From assembly GCA_964542765.1 (NCBI GenBank), contig CAZIVO010000154.1, positions 1 to 6,338 of the forward strand: DNA of 6,338 nt, written 5' to 3'. The stretch is from CAZIVO01 sp964542765 (GTDB lineage Bacteria; Planctomycetota; UBA1135; UBA2386). The position numbers were made by a program, and so were the translations under genes. Below, piece after piece: positions 1-6,267 of this stretch. Within the stretch, counting starts at the first letter, position 1; each line of letters opens with the position of its first letter. The notes beneath the pieces were generated by a model. That model did no database searches. It worked only from the letters and a program-made list of their open reading frames with translations, and was not told the origin of the DNA.

Positions 1-94
1 CAAAGAAAAAGGGCTTGGAACCATACGTCCAGATAGGATTCCACCCAACTCCTCGGTGAGATTGTCAGTTGCTACGGATGCCCTGGTCGCCCCG

Positions 95-115
95 TTCCCT
101 TGACAGACAAGGGAA
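95..115 (-). terminator. 8-bp hairpin downstream of the sulfatase operon
   Basis: TTCCCTTG (95-102) and CAAGGGAA (108-115) form a perfect stem with a 5-base loop. It lies about 20 bases beyond the stop codon of the fusion sulfatase, on its transcript. The stem is not very GC-rich and no T-tract follows in the minus-strand direction, so termination is plausible but not shown. The rest of 1-134 holds nothing I can support. Confidence 0.4.
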
Positions 116-134
116 AGCCGATCCGTGAAATCAC

Positions 135-2519
135 CTAGAGCTTCCTTGCCCGCAGGTTGCGGAAGGCGACGGTGCCCCCCTTGCCGTGATGCTGAATGCC
201 GAATCTCCCTTCGAGAGACTGCTCGTGCTCCACTTCGCCCACGAGCTTGCCGTTGACGTAGGTCTTGATGCTCGGACCCTTGCAAACCACCCGCAGCTTG
301 TTCCATTCCTTGGGTTTGAAGAGACCTTTCGAGCGCTGCCTGTATTCGGTTGCCGTGGCCTTGATCGGATAGAGCCAACCACCCATGCCGATGCCGTGTA
401 CACCACCTGGTTTTCCTCGGTCAATCTCACACTGGTAGCCTTTCGGTTTCCCTTTTTCGCCGACCAGGCGAAAGCCCAACCCCGAGTTGAAGCCTGCGTA
501 GTCGGCCGGAATCTTCACCTCGACCTCCACCTCGAAGTCAGCCATCTCGATGTCGGAGACGACCCACACGTTGACTTTCGAGGAGAGTCGCAATTCACCG
601 TCTTTAGCCTCGAAGGACTCAACCTTTGCCCGAGGCGTCCAACCCTTGGTGGATTCGCCGTCGAAGAGGGGCACCCAATCACCTGCCTTGTCGGTCGCGG
701 ACACGTATTCGATCACGTTCGGCCCGGCGGCATGCTCGCTTTGATGCTGAACAAAGGTGTAGAAGGCGCCACTGAGGATCTCCCCCGCCTTGCTCAGGAA
801 ATGACCCTCCAGTTCCAGTCGCTGCCCCTTCTTCAAGGAGAGTTCAAAAGTGGCATGTGTGTCCTCGGGGGCAGTGGGCTTGGTTGTTCCCACTCCGTCG
901 ATGAGGAGACGAGCCCGGGCAACCGGTCGGGCCTTGACCGTCTTCAGCCTGCCGTTCAGAGGAACCTTCGCCTGCGGATGGAACATGTACATCGCCACCC
1001 GGTAGTTACCGGTGGCTTCGACCTGAAGACTCCAGTGACCCGGGGTGTTCTGTCTCGCCAGATTTCCCCAGTTGTCGGCGTAGGACCCGGTCCAGTTGCA
1101 GGCAGATAGCCAGGTGATTTTTTCATGCGGCGTGCCGACACTCACGAAATTGGTTTGCCCCATGACCGGCGAGACCTCGGCGACCCATTGCTGGTAATGA
1201 TCGCGCATGATGCGCACTACCTCGGGATGCCGATCGTAGACATTGATCTTCTGGCCCGGGTCAATGGCGATGTTGTGGAGTTCCTTGCCATCGACAAGAC
1301 GCCATTTCTTCCACAGCACCGCTCCGCTCCACGGCTTGAACTCGGCGCGATACTGAATCACCACCTTGCGATCGTCGAGCGCGCCCTCCTTGCCTTCGAG
1401 GAGGGGGCGCAAGCTATGGCCATCGAAAGCGACTGTGCCCCTCTTCAATCCGCACAGATCGATCAGAGTAGGTAGCAGATCGGTGCTGTGGGTGAGCGCG
1501 TCGATGTCGCGACCCTGGTTGTAGCCACCCGCTGGCCAGCGCAAGAAGAAAGGTACGCGATGGCCACCATCGTACTGAGAGGTCTTCTTGCCACGCATTC
1601 CAGCGTTGAAGACGGCCTGCCCTCTCACCGTCCCGTTGTCAGTCATGAAAATGAAGATGGTGTTCTCTTTGAGGCCGCGCTTCGCAAGAAAGGCATCCAG
1701 CGTGGCAACGTTCTCATCGATATTGGCGATCATGCCGAAGAAGCTGGGGACGGCACCCTTCCCCTGACTCAGATAGGGCTTCGAGTATTTTTCCGGCACC
1801 ACGAAAGGCGCGTGTGCTGCTGTGGTCGGCAGATAAACGAAGAAGGGTTTCTCCTGCTTCTCGATCCAGTTCATGGCCTCTTTGAAAAAGACATCTGTGT
1901 TGTAGCCCTCGAACTGCCTCAGCTCGTTGTTGTGCCAGTAGCGGTCATCGAAAGCATCGTTCTCCCAGTGTTCCGCCAGGGATTTGATCCCCCAGGCACA
2001 GTTGTGGACCGTTTCATCGAAACCACGGTCCTGCGGCCGGTAGGGATAGTTATCGCCCAGATGCCACTTACCGAAGTGTCCGGTGACATAGCCGCTCTCC
2101 TTGAAGAGCTGTGCCATCATCGGCAACTCGCGCCTCGGTAGCGACCGCCCTTCGCAGACCGCGGTGGCGCCATTGCGAAACGCGCTCAAGCCAGTCAGCA
2201 ACTCGCCGCGCGTCGGCGTACACATCGGGGCAACATGGAAGTCAGTGAAGCGGACACTCTCTCCGTGCAGAGCGTCGAGCTTGGGCGTCTTCAACACCGG
2301 ATTGCCGTGAGCCGAAAGATCGCCGTAACCCTGGTCGTCGGTCAGGATCAACACGACATTCGGCGGCTTGTCGGACTGAGACAGCCCTTCGGCCCTTGCC
2401 GGCGCAGGCGATCCGGCCATCACCATGATCACAACCACGGTCTTGATGAGAGCTTGTCGGTTCATCTTTTTCATCGTCAGAGGCGAGGTGTTCATGAAGT
2501 CCCCACGATCATCGATCAC
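135..2519 (-). CDS. Exported sulfatase fused to a C-terminal DUF1080 (3-keto-disaccharide hydrolase) domain
   Basis: This 794-residue protein probably hydrolyses sulfate esters on a glycan outside the cytoplasm. Residues 16-43 form a Sec signal peptide (KK, a hydrophobic core, then A-R-A before EG). The sulfatase domain spans about 52-450. It shows the metal-binding DDQGYGD (61-67), the formylglycine motif CTPTR (Cys100), GKWHLG (His153), AHAP (His236), TDNG (Asp294, Asn295) and a GKK lysine near 311. A beta-rich linker domain covers about 465-600. DUF1080 (PF06439) covers about 615-792, with PLFDG, GYQCEID (694-700) and GGWLYPI (713-719). The usual sulfatase length is 450-550, so about 300 residues are additional. 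The GTG start at 2519 overlaps the stop of the upstream sulfatase gene and has GAGGAG four bases before it. An in-frame ATG at 2495, preceded by GGGGA, is an alternative start. The sulfatase assignment is firm; the substrate is unknown and DUF1080 catalysis is inferred from family knowledge. Confidence 0.93.
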   Translation of the reverse strand: MIDDRGDFMNTSPLTMKKMNRQALIKTVVVIMVMAGSPAPARAEGLSQSDKPPNVVLILTDDQGYGDLSAHGNPVLKTPKLDALHGESVRFTDFHVAPMCTPTRGELLTGLSAFRNGATAVCEGRSLPRRELPMMAQLFKESGYVTGHFGKWHLGDNYPYRPQDRGFDETVHNCAWGIKSLAEHWENDAFDDRYWHNNELRQFEGYNTDVFFKEAMNWIEKQEKPFFVYLPTTAAHAPFVVPEKYSKPYLSQGKGAVPSFFGMIANIDENVATLDAFLAKRGLKENTIFIFMTDNGTVRGQAVFNAGMRGKKTSQYDGGHRVPFFLRWPAGGYNQGRDIDALTHSTDLLPTLIDLCGLKRGTVAFDGHSLRPLLEGKEGALDDRKVVIQYRAEFKPWSGAVLWKKWRLVDGKELHNIAIDPGQKINVYDRHPEVVRIMRDHYQQWVAEVSPVMGQTNFVSVGTPHEKITWLSACNWTGSYADNWGNLARQNTPGHWSLQVEATGNYRVAMYMFHPQAKVPLNGRLKTVKARPVARARLLIDGVGTTKPTAPEDTHATFELSLKKGQRLELEGHFLSKAGEILSGAFYTFVQHQSEHAAGPNVIEYVSATDKAGDWVPLFDGESTKGWTPRAKVESFEAKDGELRLSSKVNVWVVSDIEMADFEVEVEVKIPADYAGFNSGLGFRLVGEKGKPKGYQCEIDRGKPGGVHGIGMGGWLYPIKATATEYRQRSKGLFKPKEWNKLRVVCKGPSIKTYVNGKLVGEVEHEQSLEGRFGIQHHGKGGTVAFRNLRARKL
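144..677 (-). other. DUF1080 / 3-keto-disaccharide hydrolase domain within the fusion sulfatase
   Basis: This marks residues about 615-792 of the fusion protein. The domain opens with WVPLFDG, contains the signature GYQCEID followed by a Gly-rich turn and GGWLYPI, then KEWNKLRVVCKG, and ends with GRFGIQHHG and the strand VAFRNLRARKL. These are hallmarks of PF06439, a concanavalin-like beta-sandwich family common in Planctomycetota and Bacteroidota. Some members hydrolyse 3-keto-glycosides, while others may only bind carbohydrate. I cannot assign catalytic residues from the sequence alone. Confidence 0.88.
720..1127 (-). other. Beta-rich linker domain between sulfatase and DUF1080
   Basis: Residues about 465-600 fall outside both named domains. 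They begin near ITWLSACNWTGSYADNWGN and run through HWSLQVEATGNYRVAMYMF, ARARLLIDG, a short TATFELSLKKGQ-like segment and GAFYTFVQ. The alternating hydrophobic pattern suggests a small beta-sandwich. Many planctomycete sulfatases have a C-terminal extension with a similar pattern, an aromatic opening followed by GxWxLxVxxxGxY. The role is unknown; carbohydrate contact is a guess. Confidence 0.55.
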
Positions 2520-3901
2520 TTGTCTCCTCGAAACGCCGCCAACTCCTTCAGCAAGCGTGCGACGATGTCGGGATGATCGGCTGTGAGGCTCTTCTGCTCG
2601 CCGATGTCCGACGACAGATCAAAGAGCAACGGTGGGTCGTACTTCGCCATCGGCTCGCGGCCGCGAGTGTCAGGATTTCCTGATCGATCCTTCGAACTCA
2701 GGTGAATCTTGTAGTCCCCCGATCGGAAGGCGATCGATCCGGCGTTGTAGAACCACTTCTTCCGAGGGCTGGCTTCGCCGCGGAGAAGAACACCCGACAG
2801 GTCCTTCGAGATATAACCTTGCAACTCCGTCGGTTGCTCGCCACCGGTAAGCGTTGCGAAGGTGGCATACAGGTCGAGATTTGCAGCCATGCCGCCGACC
2901 TCGCCAGGCTCTATCCTCCCTGGCCAACGGAACATACCGGGCACACGATAGCCGCCTTCCCATGACGTCCCCTTCTCACCGCGCAGCGGCCCTGCGGTTC
3001 CAGCATGCACCTCGAACATCGACCATGGCCCATTGTCGCTGGTGAACACGACCAGCGTTTTTTCGTCGATTCCCGCCTCCTTGATCGCCGCCATCACCTG
3101 CCCCACCGACCAGTCAATCTCCTCGATGACGTCGCCATACCGGCCACCCTCACTCCTGCCCTGATATTCTTCGGATGCAAAGACCGGAGCGTGCGGCATG
3201 TTGTGAGCGAGGTAGAGAAAGAATCGCTCGTCCTTCTTCGCGCGGATCCATCTCACCGCCTCATGGGTGTATCGCCTCGTGAAGAGTTCCTGATTCGCCG
3301 GGAACTCCTCTACCTTGCGCCCACGAATCAACGGAACCTGAAACGTGAACTTATCGCAGGCATCGAAAACGCTCCGGGTCTGGCGCTTCCCCGGTGGAGC
3401 CGGGACATCGTTACTTCCAGGAGTGCCGTAGTGCTCATCGAAGCCACACTCCAAAGGGTGCATAGGACTCTTGGTGAAATCCTTCGGGTAACCCGCTAGA
3501 TGCCACTTGCCCAGGATCGCCGTCGCGTATCCCTGCTCCTTGAGCATGGCGGCCATGAGCTTGTCCCTGGATGCAGGCAGAGCCGACCTTCCTGAAAACA
3601 AGGAGGGGTGCCGACCGGACATAAGACCGGTCCGGCTCGGGACACACACCGCACCCGAAGAATAGAAACTCGTCCATCGCTGGCCCTCGGCGGCGAGGCG
3701 ATCGATGTTCGGCGTCTTGATCTTCTTGTTCCCGTAGCAGCCGAGATCGCCGTAGCCCATGTCATCCACGAAGATCAAAACGATGTTCGGCGGCTCGGCG
3801 GCATGATGCGCAAGGGGAAGACAGGCGAAAGGAAGACAAAGAGCACAGAGCAGGCCGGTCAGCATCTTGTTCATTTTTAGTGGCATCCTGCGAGAGGACA
3901 T
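2516..3901 (-). CDS. Exported sulfatase (arylsulfatase-like, formylglycine type)
   Basis: This 461-residue protein is a single-domain sulfatase of usual family length, likely acting on sulfated glycans or aryl sulfates after export. A signal peptide covers about residues 10-34, with a hydrophobic LTGLLCALCLPF core and likely cleavage after AHHA. Visible active-site elements are VDDMGYGD (Asp46, Asp47), the formylglycine motif CVPSR (Cys86) followed by MSGR, GKWHL (Lys132, His134), MPHAP (His237), TSDNG (Asp289, Asn290) and RGEKG (Lys310). The protein needs a formylglycine-generating enzyme that is not in the window. It is first in a two-gene operon: its TGA at 2516-2518 overlaps the GTG of the fusion sulfatase gene. 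The start at 3901 is the longest open choice. An internal ATG at 3874 (MNKMLTG) has CAGGA about 11 bases upstream and gives a more compact signal peptide, so it may be the real start. The family is certain; the substrate is not. Confidence 0.94.
   Translation of the reverse strand: MSSRRMPLKMNKMLTGLLCALCLPFACLPLAHHAAEPPNIVLIFVDDMGYGDLGCYGNKKIKTPNIDRLAAEGQRWTSFYSSGAVCVPSRTGLMSGRHPSLFSGRSALPASRDKLMAAMLKEQGYATAILGKWHLAGYPKDFTKSPMHPLECGFDEHYGTPGSNDVPAPPGKRQTRSVFDACDKFTFQVPLIRGRKVEEFPANQELFTRRYTHEAVRWIRAKKDERFFLYLAHNMPHAPVFASEEYQGRSEGGRYGDVIEEIDWSVGQVMAAIKEAGIDEKTLVVFTSDNGPWSMFEVHAGTAGPLRGEKGTSWEGGYRVPGMFRWPGRIEPGEVGGMAANLDLYATFATLTGGEQPTELQGYISKDLSGVLLRGEASPRKKWFYNAGSIAFRSGDYKIHLSSKDRSGNPDTRGREPMAKYDPPLLFDLSSDIGEQKSLTADHPDIVARLLKELAAFRGDK
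2524..2529 (-). promoter_or_regulatory. Ribosome binding site for the GTG start of the fusion sulfatase
   Basis: On the minus strand GAGGAG lies four bases before the GTG at 2519, inside the last codons of the upstream sulfatase gene. It supports the overlapping GTG as the start and suggests translational coupling. The spacing is slightly short, and the ATG at 2495 preceded by GGGGA remains possible. Confidence 0.5.
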
Positions 3902-3918
3902 CGATGGCCAGAACAGAG

Positions 3919-3946
3919 CGTATCACTTCGTATCTGGCGACGTATA
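3919..3946. repeat. Three CGTAT(C/A) repeats upstream of the sulfatase operon
   Basis: On the plus strand CGTATC occurs at 3919-3924 and 3929-3934, and CGTATA at 3941-3946. The starts are 10 and 12 bases apart, about one helical turn. They lie 18-45 bases upstream of the sulfatase start at 3901, where a promoter or operator is expected. No clear -35/-10 pair for the minus strand was found. The repeats are short and could be chance. Confidence 0.25.
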
Positions 3947-3977
3947 ACCCCGATATCCTGATCGAATCCTGGCGAAC

Positions 3978-4001
3978 ACCATGCCCATGAACGTGCATGG
4001 T
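3978..4001. promoter_or_regulatory. 7-bp dyad, possible operator
   Basis: ACCATGC (3978-3984) and GCATGGT (3995-4001) form a perfect inverted repeat with a 10-base spacer. Its right arm runs into the putative -10 box at 4001 and its left arm sits about where the -35 would be. A dimeric regulator bound here could control the plus-strand hydrolase gene, and perhaps also the divergent sulfatase operon. No regulator gene is in the window. Confidence 0.35.
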
Positions 4002-4006
4002 ATAGT
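3998..4006 (+). promoter_or_regulatory. Extended -10 promoter candidate for the serine hydrolase gene
   Basis: TGGTATAGT matches the extended -10 pattern TGnTATAAT with one mismatch in the hexamer. Initiation about seven bases downstream would give a leader of roughly 28 bases before the ATG at 4041. No recognisable -35 lies 16-18 bases upstream, which extended -10 promoters tolerate. The overlap with the dyad supports a regulatory role. Confidence 0.35.
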
Positions 4007-4040
4007 CGGATGATCCCGCCAACGGCGCGAGCTTGAACCC

Positions 4041-5375
4041 ATGGCCCGACTCTCCCTCTTAGCCTTCGTGCTCCTCACCGCCACATCGGTCGCCCAGACC
4101 TATGACTTCAAGGGAGCAGCCCGCTACTCCGAGCAGCGTGGCGGTCATGCCCTGCTGGTGATGATCGATGGCAAGATCGTGTTCGAAAGCTACGCCAATG
4201 GCTGGGACGCCACCAAGCCACACTACCTCGCCAGCGGCACCAAGAGCTTCACCGGCGTGATGGTGATGATGGCGGTCGAGGACGGGCTCCTGACCCTCAA
4301 CGAGAAGGTCTCCGACACGGTGACCGAGTGGCGCAGTGATCCACTGCGGAGCCAGATCACCTACCGGCAACTCCTGAGTCTGACCAGCGGACTGGATGGC
4401 GGCACCAATGGTCAGGCTCCAAGCTATGCCGATGCAATCAAGACTCAGGCCACCGCCGCACCGAACACAAAATTCCAGTATGGACCCAACCCTTTCCAGA
4501 GCTTCGGCGAAGCGCTGAAGCGCAAACTCGCAGCCAAGAAAGAAACCGTTGCGCAGTATTACAAGCGTCGACTCATCGATCCGCTCGGAATGTCCGTGCC
4601 GATCTGGCGGAACTTCTCGACCGGCGAACCGAGCCTGCCCAGTGGCGCGTATCTCATCGCACGTGAGTGGGCCAAGTTCGGCGAAATGGTGCGGCGCGGA
4701 GGACTGGTCGGAAGCAAGCGCCTGATCCGCAAGAATCTTCTCAGCCAATGTTTCCGCGGCAGCAAGGTCAAACCTCTCTACGGTTTGTGCTGGTGGATAA
4801 CAACATTGAACGGTTCGGCGCTGCGTGCGGCCGTGGCGAGGGGCGCCGGCACACAGCGCCTGTACGTTATCGGTAAACACCGCATGGTGATCGTGCGCTT
4901 CGGCCATGCAAGCAACACATGGACAGAAAACGGGTTCTTCGAGGCCTTGATGCCAGCGACCTTTCACACCTTCGGTGCTGGATGTCGTGGCGCGGGCGGC
5001 GCTCCCTCGCTCACCGCTGCCGCAGGCAGTCTGCCGCGCCTCGGTACGAACCTGGATCTGCGAGTCACCAAGTTGCCGGCCAGCGCCGCAGGCGCCCTCT
5101 ACCTCGGCACCTCGGACAAGGTGTTCAACAGCATCCCCTTACCGTGGGATTTGACCCCGTACGGAATGCCGGGCTGTAGCGCATTGGTCAGTCTGAACAT
5201 TGCACTCCCGTTCCAGGCCAAGGCTGGTGTTGCAACCCCGAGCTTGCCGATCCCATCAAACAGGTCTCTCATCACCTACTCGATTTACTTGCAGGCGCTT
5301 TCGATCGATCCTTCGGCCAACGCTCTCGGCGTGACCGTATCGAACGGAGCGGGCGCACGGATAGGAGTGCGCTGA
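4041..5375 (+). CDS. Secreted beta-lactamase-fold serine hydrolase (S12/class C type) with planctomycete C-terminal module
   Basis: This 444-residue protein has a signal peptide (residues 1-19, LSLLAFVLLTATSVAQ) and a penicillin-binding/class C beta-lactamase-like domain (about 25-308). The SxxK motif is SGTK (Ser65 nucleophile, Lys68), followed by the usual SFTG, DGLLTLNEKV and ITYRQLLSLTSGLDGG segments. The second-motif tyrosine is probably Tyr147 in FQYGPN, where the usual third-position Asn of YxN is Pro. GAGTQRLYVI (268-277) fits the third motif region. Relatives include esterases, D-aminopeptidases and 6-aminohexanoate-dimer hydrolases, so true beta-lactamase activity is not implied. 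Residues about 311-443 form a separate C-terminal module with FGAGC (Cys315), GMPGC (Cys379), IYLQALSIDPSANALG and a terminal TVSNG. The gene is divergent from the sulfatase operon, 139 bases away. The ATG at 4041 is chosen because the signal peptide begins there; no Shine-Dalgarno is evident. Confidence 0.9.
   Translation: MARLSLLAFVLLTATSVAQTYDFKGAARYSEQRGGHALLVMIDGKIVFESYANGWDATKPHYLASGTKSFTGVMVMMAVEDGLLTLNEKVSDTVTEWRSDPLRSQITYRQLLSLTSGLDGGTNGQAPSYADAIKTQATAAPNTKFQYGPNPFQSFGEALKRKLAAKKETVAQYYKRRLIDPLGMSVPIWRNFSTGEPSLPSGAYLIAREWAKFGEMVRRGGLVGSKRLIRKNLLSQCFRGSKVKPLYGLCWWITTLNGSALRAAVARGAGTQRLYVIGKHRMVIVRFGHASNTWTENGFFEALMPATFHTFGAGCRGAGGAPSLTAAAGSLPRLGTNLDLRVTKLPASAAGALYLGTSDKVFNSIPLPWDLTPYGMPGCSALVSLNIALPFQAKAGVATPSLPIPSNRSLITYSIYLQALSIDPSANALGVTVSNGAGARIGVR
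4971..5369 (+). other. Planctomycete-type C-terminal module of the serine hydrolase
   Basis: Residues about 311-443 open with FGAGCRGAGGAPSL, continue through PRLGTNLDLRVTKLP, LYLGTSD, PLPWDL, YGMPGCSALVS and IPSNRSLITYSIYLQAL, and end with DPSANALGVTVSNGAGARIG. I recognise this pattern from memory at the C-termini of many unrelated exported proteins in Saltatorellus/Poly30-like planctomycetes. Two cysteines (315, 379) could form a disulfide. The module is probably a beta-sandwich; a role in surface attachment, sorting or glycan binding is inference. Confidence 0.65.
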
Positions 5376-5380
5376 TCCAA

Positions 5381-5418
5381 TCACTCGGAAGTGAACGGTA
5401 CGCCGGTCACTGTTTCCG
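5381..5418 (+). terminator. Hairpin with two alternative folds after the hydrolase gene
   Basis: The main fold pairs CGGAAGTGA (5386-5394) with TCAC (5407-5410) and TTCCG (5414-5418), leaving a 3-base bulge, and adds CGG/CCG around a TACG loop, with one A-G mismatch between. It begins 11 bases after the stop codon. An exclusive fold pairs TCACT (5381-5385) with AGTGA (5390-5394) over a CGGA loop. No T-tract follows, so a classical intrinsic terminator is not shown; it may protect the 3' end or act with Rho. Confidence 0.4.
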
Positions 5419-5849
5419 CAGAATATAGTGCGAACACTCAAGCACTGTCCCGAGCGACCGACGAACATTCTTGGGCCCGACTGGATGAAGAGATCGATCA
5501 TCTTCAGCGGCGGAATTCCTCCTTGCCATAGCGAAAAATCTGGATCTCCTGTTTCTGGAAGCCACAGCTTCTTGATTCACGCCACCATCCGGGAGGTTCC
5601 GCGAAGAAATCTAACCACCTCTCTAAATATCCTCAGAACGCCCCCCTCACGCGGTGCCCACGGCATCGATCCGGGCTCTCCGGCGGCAAACGAAGCTTTT
5701 CAGAAGGAAACTTACGAGCGGTCAACCACCGATCGCAGCGCATCCCGGGGAGTCTCGAGGGTAGAAATGCCACGGTGCCCGGAGTCTTGCGCTATCATAT
5801 TCGATACAAGCTCCTCGCAGAGCTATCGATTGACGCCACGCATTCCGCG
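5419..5849. other. Intergenic stretch with no supported gene
   Basis: About 430 bases separate the hydrolase's hairpin from the cysteine-rich gene. An open plus-strand frame from a GTG at 5428 to 5853 has composition rich in Ser, Arg and Pro, with no recognisable domain or signal peptide. Minus-strand frames are short and unremarkable. I see no tRNA, no tandem repeat and no clear promoter. The region presumably carries the promoter of the gene at 5850. Confidence 0.5.
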
Positions 5850-6260
5850 ATGAAGAACCTCTCGACCATGATCACGCTGCTCGCGCTCCTCGCGACCTTG
5901 CCTTTCTGGTCGAACGGAAGCTCCTGCGCCCGCTCATGCTTTGCTACGGCGGGGACTTCTCCCTGCTGCGCCCCCATGAGCATGGCTGATGGTTACTCTG
6001 CAACCAGCTGTTGCAGCCCGAGCAGGGATGGCGCACCTGCGGACCGCGATCTTCCTCCCTGCCAATGCGATGACGGTGATGACATCCCCTGGAACCTGCC
6101 GCCGGTCACTCCACACATCGCGGCATCCATCGGTTTACCCGCAAATTTCACGGCTCTTGCCCAACCGATCGAAGCAGCGGTCGGCGTGAGGCCTTGCCCG
6201 CGAGCGAGGGCCTGCAACGGACCGCCGCTGCGACTTCGCCACTGTGTCTTCCTGATCTGA
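5850..6260 (+). CDS. Small exported cysteine-rich protein, function unknown
   Basis: This 136-residue protein starts MKNLSTMITLLALLATLPFW, a good signal peptide ending around residue 23. The body holds 11 cysteines, eight of them in the N-terminal half: Cys26, Cys30, a CC pair at 39-40, a CC pair at 54-55 and CxC at 71-73. A Pro-rich middle follows and the tail ends PPLRLRHCVFLI. The first half uses mostly G/C third positions, as expected for coding DNA here. The start is chosen at 5850 because the signal peptide begins exactly there; a longer frame from 5775 adds 25 residues of non-signal character. No Shine-Dalgarno is visible. Small exported CC-rich proteins of this kind occur beside heavy-metal efflux genes in Planctomycetota and Verrucomicrobia, as I recall, so metal binding is a plausible inference. 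No efflux gene is in the window, though the next gene is cut off. Confidence 0.62.
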   Translation: MKNLSTMITLLALLATLPFWSNGSSCARSCFATAGTSPCCAPMSMADGYSATSCCSPSRDGAPADRDLPPCQCDDGDDIPWNLPPVTPHIAASIGLPANFTALAQPIEAAVGVRPCPRARACNGPPLRLRHCVFLI

Positions 6261-6267
6261 GAGCTCA

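Noticed and set aside
1..134. A minus-strand frame open from about 131 to the window edge
   Set aside because: It is only about 43 codons, has no start codon with support and no recognisable sequence; it is likely chance openness in intergenic DNA.
186..1109. A 307-codon open frame on the plus strand opposite the fusion sulfatase
   Set aside because: It is antisense to a protein with clear domain motifs; it has no recognisable motif or signal peptide, and long antisense frames are expected with strong G/C third-position bias.
1488..2141. A 217-codon plus-strand frame opposite the sulfatase domain
   Set aside because: It is a mirror of codon bias in the real gene and shows no family features.
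4059..4967. A 302-codon minus-strand frame opposite the serine hydrolase
   Set aside because: It overlaps nearly the whole catalytic domain of a well-supported gene and its translation (His runs, no motif) looks like an antisense artefact.
5424..5429. TATAGT resembling a -10 box after the hydrolase gene
   Set aside because: It has no extended element or -35 partner and lies over 400 bases before the next supported gene.
5428..5853. A 141-codon plus-strand frame whose stop overlaps the ATG at 5850 as ATGA
   Set aside because: The overlap looks operon-like, but the translation is low in structure, rich in Ser/Arg/Pro and without motif; codon use looks random and there is no ribosome binding site.
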